From assembly GCA_044426075.1 (NCBI GenBank), contig JAWXUT010000055.1:1-11137 (forward strand): a DNA stretch of 11,137 nucleotides. The letters run 5' to 3'. Under the pieces are notes generated by a model that saw only the letters and a program-made list of their open reading frames with translations, did no database searches and had not been told where the DNA came from. Within the stretch, counting starts at the first letter, position 1. Each line of letters opens with the position of its first letter. Made by a program: the position numbers and the translations under genes. Positions 6,910 through 11,137 of this stretch are shown here, in pieces. Source of the DNA: JAWXUT01 sp044426075. GTDB lineage: Bacteria; Bacillota; Clostridia; Christensenellales; DTU072.

Positions 6910-8214
6910 TTAGGTTTTGGGGCGTAAATCAGTAACCCTTTGGCTCTTGCCTTCAAACCTCTTCATTGAAAGTGGTTCGGCTAGTGTTACCTTTACATCT
7001 AACTGCAACACCGTTTTTAAGTTGTGTGAAATTTGTGCCTTTAGCGTTGTAAGTTTTGCAAAATCCAAAATTATTTCGCTGTTTGCAACTTCAACTTTAA
7101 CTTCTAACTTGTCCATAAAGCCTTCGCGAGTTACTATAATTTCATATTGTCCACCAACTTCTGGCATCTTCATAAGCACGCCTTCAATTTGTGAAGGGAA
7201 TACGTTTACGCCTCTTATAATAAGCATATCATCAACCCTACCGCGTAGTTTTGCCATACGAACACTAGTTCTGCCACACTCACAAGTGCTGTGGTCAAGT
7301 GCCGTGATATCTTTTGTGCGATATCTTATTACTGGCATACCGTCTTTAGTAAGCGTGGTTAGCACCAACTCGCCATACTCGCCGTCTGCAATAGGTTCAA
7401 ATGTTTCAGAATTAAGGATTTCTGGATAAAAATGGTCTTCATTTATGTGCATACCACATTTAAGTTCACATTCACCCGATACACCTGGCCCAATTATTTC
7501 AGATAAACCATAGTTGTCATTTGTTGTAACATTTAGCTTTTTGCGGATTTCATTGTGCATTTCTTCTGTTGACGCCTCACTGCCAAATAGTCCGATGCGT
7601 AGCTTTAAATCTTCCTTTTTATAGCCCAATTTCTCTGCCATTTCACCCATATACAAGGCATATGAAGGTGTGCACACTAGTACAGTTGACTCTAAATCCT
7701 TCATCAACATAACTTGTCTTTCTGTGTTGCCACTGCTTGCAGGGATAACCGCACAGCCAATATTTTCAGCCGCTTGGTGCATACCCAAAGCACCCGTAAA
7801 TAGTCCGTATCCAAAAGAAATTTGTACTATATCTTCTTTTTCAACACCCGCTGCTGCCATCAATCTGCTACAACATTCTGTCCAGATATCCATATCTTTT
7901 TTGGTGTAGCAAACTACTGTTGGCTTGCCACTTGTGCCACTACTTGCGTGTATTCTTAAAAGTTCACCCTTTGGCACTGCCAATAATCCATATGGATAAT
8001 TATCCCTTAAATCCACTTTATTTGTAAAAGGAATACGATTTACATCTTCTAATGTCTTTATGCTATATGGATCAAATCCTGCATCATCATACTTCTTTTT
8101 ATAAAATGGCACATTCTCATAGGCATATGCCACAATCTCTTTCATTCTTTCAAGTTGAATAGCGCTCATCTCAGCGCGCGACATTGTTTCGTACTTAGGA
8201 TTAAAAATACCCAT
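6910..8214 (-). CDS. paaK: Phenylacetate-CoA ligase, copy 1
   Basis: This 434-residue AMP-forming arylacetate:CoA ligase is the paralogue of the enzyme encoded after iorB. It has SSGTSGKPT (91-99) for phosphate binding, FGSEASTEEM (210-219), NYGLSEIIGPG (234-244), IRYRTKDI (296-303), the CECGRTSVR segment, GRVDDMLIIRGVNVFP (325-340) and the terminal catalytic lysine in FEGKSQRVTD (K423). The ATG at 8214 is chosen because AGGAG lies five bases upstream and because it gives a length matching its paralogue. A 27-codon in-frame extension to 8295 overlaps the putative promoter and has no family-like sequence. It is the first gene after a terminator and leads the iorAB-paaK-ACT run. With IorAB it could release free arylacetates by running in reverse, or re-activate imported ones; direction is not shown. 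Confidence 0.93.
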   Translation of the reverse strand: MGIFNPKYETMSRAEMSAIQLERMKEIVAYAYENVPFYKKKYDDAGFDPYSIKTLEDVNRIPFTNKVDLRDNYPYGLLAVPKGELLRIHASSGTSGKPTVVCYTKKDMDIWTECCSRLMAAAGVEKEDIVQISFGYGLFTGALGMHQAAENIGCAVIPASSGNTERQVMLMKDLESTVLVCTPSYALYMGEMAEKLGYKKEDLKLRIGLFGSEASTEEMHNEIRKKLNVTTNDNYGLSEIIGPGVSGECELKCGMHINEDHFYPEILNSETFEPIADGEYGELVLTTLTKDGMPVIRYRTKDITALDHSTCECGRTSVRMAKLRGRVDDMLIIRGVNVFPSQIEGVLMKMPEVGGQYEIIVTREGFMDKLEVKVEVANSEIILDFAKLTTLKAQISHNLKTVLQLDVKVTLAEPLSMKRFEGKSQRVTDLRPKT

Positions 8215-8266
8215 AATAGCTCCTTTTTTTCTTGATAACATTGTGGTAATGTTGTATTCATAGATA

Positions 8267-8295
8267 AACATAGACGGACTATAATCAAGGTTCAA
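8267..8295 (-). promoter_or_regulatory. Possible SigA-type promoter of the paaK-ior operon
   Basis: TTGAAC (8295-8290) and TATGTT (8272-8267) on the minus strand are separated by 17 bp. Each matches the consensus at four of six positions. Transcription would start near 8260, giving a leader of about 46 nt before the paaK ATG, with no room for a large riboswitch or T-box. Its position after the terminator at 8399-8430 supports a real promoter somewhere here, but this exact one is tentative. Confidence 0.4.
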
Positions 8296-8396
8296 ATGAA
8301 AAATTGTGGATTTATAATATAATGCATCCTTACTTCTTCACTATTCACTATTACTTCTTCATTAAACCCGCTAGGGTTACTGTTGCTTCCGTCTAT
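8270..8396. repeat. Possible MITE-like element bounded by a 9-bp inverted repeat
   Basis: ATAGACGGA at 8270-8278 is repeated in inverted form as TCCGTCTAT at 8388-8396, bounding 127 bp of non-coding sequence. Both ends could be read as TAGACGGA next to a TA dinucleotide, as seen for mariner-type miniature elements. The interior has the direct repeats at 8330-8361 and a small AACCC/GGGTT hairpin (8365-8378). A 9-bp match over this span could arise by chance, so the call is weak. Confidence 0.3.
8330..8361. repeat. Nested short direct repeats
   Basis: The 11-mer ttacttcttca occurs at 8330-8340 and 8351-8361, and between them cactatt occurs twice back to back (8339-8352). Read on the minus strand this is a GAAGAAGTAA / AATAGTGAATAGTG pattern, the kind of simple intergenic repeat often dispersed in clostridial genomes. 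It is non-coding and lies between the terminator of the hydratase and the putative promoter of paaK. Confidence 0.75.
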
Positions 8397-8398
8397 AT

Positions 8399-8430
8399 AA
8401 AAATTACCCTCGCCCATACAAATGGGCAAG
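8399..8430 (-). terminator. Rho-independent terminator after the hydratase gene
   Basis: On the minus strand CTTGCCCAT and ATGGGCGAG form a 9-bp stem with one G-T wobble around a TTGT loop, beginning 14 bp after the hydratase stop codon. Five T residues (8403-8399) follow after GGTAA. The short gap before the T-run makes it slightly imperfect, but it is the natural end of the ATP synthase-hydratase transcript. Confidence 0.75.
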
Positions 8431-8443
8431 AGCAAATAGTGTT

Positions 8444-10663
8444 TTAGTTGTTTCTGTTGTAGTTAATTAGGCAGCCACTGAAGATAATATCTCTCTCGGC
8501 GTCTGTCAACCTATCAACAGTAAGCGTGATATCGAATTTTTGTTCACCACGCACTATAACCGCAGGTTGTGTTCCGCAAGTTATGCCCGCTTTTACATTT
8601 TTAACCACGATTATATCGCCTTCTTGCAAGGCAACCGCGTTATTGTAGCAGTATGGAACCATACCCCAGTTGATAAGATTGCTACGATATCTCTTTGTAG
8701 CGTATTCAACAGCGATATTTGCGATTCCGCCCAACACCCTTTGACAAGATGCTGCTTGCTCACGCGCGCTTCCGTCACCTGGTTTAACAGCAAAAATTGT
8801 ACTTCCTAGTCCAATTGAACCCTCAATGCCACCAGCAATGGTAATTGCGTTAGCGATATCTGCGGGCATTGCGCCGGACTGCTGTCTTGCTTTTTCTTCA
8901 TCTAGAGATTTTTGTGCATTTCCGACATATTGCGGTGCTTTTCTGCTCAATGTGAATGAAGCAAGTCTTATTGGATTACTGCGATAACTGCTTGTTTCGC
9001 CAGAAGGAATAAGTTCATCTGTAGTTGTAACTGCATCATTAATAACTGTTACAACGCGCATAGCAATGTTATCTTGCAAGGCGATTTGCTCTGGCCAATC
9101 TGCAATATTTGGGCCATATTTTAGCGCTGTATCGGAGTCTGGTGTGTTGTAACCTTGATAAACTCTGTTTTTGTAGATTTTATCATCATATGTAAATGTC
9201 TCTACATTATTATTATAATCCATTTCTAGTGCAGAAGTCAAGTACCCATTTTTAGCAGTAGCTGCAATACTTCTAGCATCCATTAGACAAACGCTGGCAA
9301 CTTGACCTTCGTTTGGTTTTGCGCCTTCGCGTGATTGGAAGTTACGAGTTGAATGCCTTACTGACAAACCATTGTTGTTTGGAACATCACCCGCACCAAA
9401 ACAAGGTCCGCAGAAACTTGTTTTAATATTTACGCCCGCTTCTGCAAGTTTAGCAAGTGCGCCCTTTTTCATAAGATCAAGGTAAATTGGTTGTGAACCA
9501 CAGTAAACACTCATACTCAAAGTGTCGCCAATTGAGTGACCGTCTAGGATTTCGCTTGCTTCAAATAAGTTATCATATGTTCCGCCTGCGCAACCCGCAA
9601 TAATTGCTTGGTCTACAATAATTTTGCCGTCTGCTGAAATTTTATCTGTTAAACAATATGTTGGATTGCCCAAAAGTTCTCTGCCTTCTTCTTGCACTTT
9701 TGTCAAAATCTCAACTGGATGCGCAATAAGTTCTGCCAAACTATAAACATTGCTTGGGTGGAAAGGAAGAGCAATCATTGGCTCAACTTTATCTAAATCG
9801 ATTTCAATTAATGAATCATAATATGCGCCGTCTTGTGGTGCAATTTTACTGTACTCATCGCCTCTTTGGTGATTTGTTAAGTATGCTTCAGTTGCCTCAT
9901 CGGTCGCCCAAATACTGCTTAGGCAAGTTGTTTCTGTTGTCATAACGTCAATGCCGTTTCTGTATTCCATTGAAAGTGAACTTATGCCACTGCCAAAGAA
10001 CTCCAACACTTTATTCTTTACAAAACCACTTGCAAATACCGCTTTTATTAGTAGCAATGCAACGTCTTGAGGTCCTACACCCTTGCGAAGTGCGCCCGTT
10101 AACTTAATTCCAACTACATCTGGATAGTTAATATCATATGTTTTGCCGATAATTTGCTTTACAAGTTCGGGACCACCCTCACCCATAGCCATTGTGCCTA
10201 TTGCACCATATCTTGTATGTGAATCACTGCCAAGTATCATCTTGCCAACGCCCGCCATACGCTCACGCATATATGTGTGGATAACTGCTATGTGCGCAGG
10301 AACATATATTCCGCCGTATTTTTTTGCAGCTGATAAGCCAAATATATGGTCATCTTCATTAATAGTGCCGCCTACTGCACATAAACTGTTGTGGCAGTTT
10401 GTTAGTACATATGGAATAGGGAATTTTTCAAGACCAATAGCTTTTGCTGTTTGAATAATTCCTACATATGTAATGTCATGTGAGGCGATTGCATCAAATT
10501 TGATGCAAACAGGGGCATCTTTTTCTGTTTTCTCTAAAACGTTATGAGCGGATATAATACTATATGCCATAGTTTTTTTATATCCGTCACTATCTTTTTC
10601 CACTGCCTTAGTAGTAATGTCGCCGTTGTGGTAATAAACTCCGTTAGCTGTTAATTTTATCAC
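8444..10663 (-). CDS. Aconitase-family [4Fe-4S] hydratase, YbhJ-like
   Basis: This 739-residue protein of the aconitase/isopropylmalate dehydratase superfamily should catalyse a stereospecific hydration-dehydration of a hydroxy-polycarboxylic acid. The three cluster cysteines are visible: Cys358 in IIAGCAGGTYDN and Cys418/Cys421 in SFCGPCFGAGD. GSDSHTRYGAIGTMAMGEGG (145-164) is the classic substrate-binding loop. The swivel domain at the C-terminus has GDGSAREQAA (629-638), holding the catalytic Ser-x-Arg-type motif, and YRSNLINWGMVP. The length and the odd NCHNSLCAVGG region resemble E. coli YbhJ more than AcnA, AcnB or LeuCD, so citrate as substrate is uncertain. The start is GTG with AAGGAG six bases upstream. 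It begins 18 bp after atpC, so it is probably the last gene of the ATP synthase operon. Confidence 0.88.
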   Translation of the reverse strand: MIKLTANGVYYHNGDITTKAVEKDSDGYKKTMAYSIISAHNVLEKTEKDAPVCIKFDAIASHDITYVGIIQTAKAIGLEKFPIPYVLTNCHNSLCAVGGTINEDDHIFGLSAAKKYGGIYVPAHIAVIHTYMRERMAGVGKMILGSDSHTRYGAIGTMAMGEGGPELVKQIIGKTYDINYPDVVGIKLTGALRKGVGPQDVALLLIKAVFASGFVKNKVLEFFGSGISSLSMEYRNGIDVMTTETTCLSSIWATDEATEAYLTNHQRGDEYSKIAPQDGAYYDSLIEIDLDKVEPMIALPFHPSNVYSLAELIAHPVEILTKVQEEGRELLGNPTYCLTDKISADGKIIVDQAIIAGCAGGTYDNLFEASEILDGHSIGDTLSMSVYCGSQPIYLDLMKKGALAKLAEAGVNIKTSFCGPCFGAGDVPNNNGLSVRHSTRNFQSREGAKPNEGQVASVCLMDARSIAATAKNGYLTSALEMDYNNNVETFTYDDKIYKNRVYQGYNTPDSDTALKYGPNIADWPEQIALQDNIAMRVVTVINDAVTTTDELIPSGETSSYRSNPIRLASFTLSRKAPQYVGNAQKSLDEEKARQQSGAMPADIANAITIAGGIEGSIGLGSTIFAVKPGDGSAREQAASCQRVLGGIANIAVEYATKRYRSNLINWGMVPYCYNNAVALQEGDIIVVKNVKAGITCGTQPAVIVRGEQKFDITLTVDRLTDAERDIIFSGCLINYNRNN

Positions 10664-10681
10664 AAATTGCTCCTTAATGTA

Positions 10682-11077
10682 TTATTTTGTCACCCTTAAA
10701 CGTGCAAATGCACGCGCTAGAGTCGCTTTGCTCATTTTGTATTCCACCACGCTTTGCGACTCGCGCAACTTGCGTTCGTGTTCTTCAATGGCGCGCTGAA
10801 CGCGGTTAACTTCAACCTCTTCTGGCCACTCCATTGTTTGACATAGAATAACGGTTTTGTCGGGTCTAACCTCAACAAAACCCTCTCCGTTAACCGCAAG
10901 TTTTACATCTTCTGCACTGCTTAACTTTACAACACCTGGTTGCAAGCCGATTGCCATTGGCGCGTGGTGAGCCAATATGCCCAACTGTCCGCCCGATGTT
11001 TCTACGGTTAAACTCTCTATGTCGCCCTCAAAAAATACTTTTTCTGGGGTTAATATTTCTACTCTAAGATTATTCAT
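10682..11077 (-). CDS. atpC: F1Fo ATP synthase epsilon subunit
   Basis: This 131-residue subunit sits on the F1 central stalk with gamma and inhibits ATP hydrolysis. The N-terminal beta-sandwich (about 1-86) has LRVEILTPEKVFFEGDIESL, the typical SGGQLGILAHHAPM loop (28-41) and VNGEGFVEVRPDKTVILC. The C-terminal helical hairpin (about 87-131) has the charged, Arg/Ala-rich pattern ending ATLARAFARLRV. The length is normal for Bacillota. Its ATG overlaps the end of atpD by 8 bp (ATGAATAA), and no good Shine-Dalgarno is present, which points to coupling with atpD translation. Gene order beta then epsilon is the standard end of atp operons. Confidence 0.96.
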   Translation of the reverse strand: MNNLRVEILTPEKVFFEGDIESLTVETSGGQLGILAHHAPMAIGLQPGVVKLSSAEDVKLAVNGEGFVEVRPDKTVILCQTMEWPEEVEVNRVQRAIEEHERKLRESQSVVEYKMSKATLARAFARLRVTK

Positions 11078-11137
11078 TGCTATTTTTGTACTTTGCTATA
11101 ACTTCATCCAAATTGCCCGCAAAGTAGAAGAAGCTCT
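11070..11137 (-). CDS. atpD: F1Fo ATP synthase beta subunit, C-terminal end only (cut by window edge)
   Basis: The last 21 codons read SFFYFAGNLDEVIAKYKNSNE and then TAA (11072-11070). The segment FYFAGNLDEVIAK matches the conserved C-terminus of AtpD (AFYMVGNIDE-type in the family). The rest of the gene lies beyond the window on the right. It overlaps the start of atpC. The identification rests on this short tail and on the gene order. Confidence 0.85.
   Translation of the reverse strand, partial: SFFYFAGNLDEVIAKYKNSNE

Noticed and set aside
6883..6913. Inverted repeat CTAAAAT/ATTTTAG around the stop codon of paaK copy 1
   Set aside because: AT-only 7-bp arms with a 17-nt loop and no following T-run, so not supported as a terminator.
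6917..7429. 170-codon plus-strand open frame, with others antisense to paaK, iorA and the hydratase
   Set aside because: Low-complexity Ser/Ile-rich products opposite strongly conserved genes, with no binding sites; typical antisense shadows.
8215..8295. 27-codon upstream extension of paaK copy 1
   Set aside because: No binding site at its ATG, no family-like residues, and a clear AGGAG precedes the internal ATG at 8214.

Overview
The window looks like a chromosomal stretch from an anaerobic, AT-rich member of the Bacillota, most likely an uncultured clostridial lineage. Three things point there: a large SRP RNA with an Alu domain (the Bacillus/Clostridium type), strong AGGAGG-type ribosome binding sites, and an oxygen-sensitive indolepyruvate:ferredoxin oxidoreductase. 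Every supported gene lies on the minus strand, so the genes read from right to left. All plus-strand open frames are antisense shadows.

Layout in transcription order. (1) The right edge holds the end of the F1Fo ATP synthase operon: the last codons of atpD, then atpC, then, only 18 bp on, an aconitase-family [4Fe-4S] hydratase that resembles E. coli YbhJ. A hairpin plus T-run at 8399-8430 probably ends this unit. (2) A roughly 180-bp spacer holds short direct repeats, a 9-bp terminal inverted repeat suggestive of a MITE, and a plausible promoter. (3) An eight-gene run follows: paaK copy 1, iorA, iorB, paaK copy 2, a double-ACT-domain protein, 5-formyltetrahydrofolate cyclo-ligase, a single-frame RsmD-CoaD fusion, and a coiled-coil protein. 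From iorA onward the genes are separated by 10 bp or less or overlap. A strong rho-independent terminator at 707-732 ends the run. (4) A separate promoter at 627-655 drives the SRP RNA gene (about 354-621). Its 3' T-run abuts two and a bit copies of an 87-bp tandem repeat.

How the genes may work together. IorAB converts aromatic 2-oxoacids, made by transamination of Phe, Tyr or Trp, into arylacetyl-CoA while reducing ferredoxin. The two phenylacetate-CoA ligase paralogues interconvert arylacetate and arylacetyl-CoA. The ACT protein could be an aromatic amino-acid sensor. The 3' part of the run carries housekeeping functions: folate salvage, 16S rRNA methylation and CoA synthesis.

Most notable: the RsmD-CoaD fusion, an SRP RNA whose apical loop lacks the usual GGAA tetraloop, the hydratase attached to the ATP synthase operon, and the tandem repeats next to the SRP RNA terminator.
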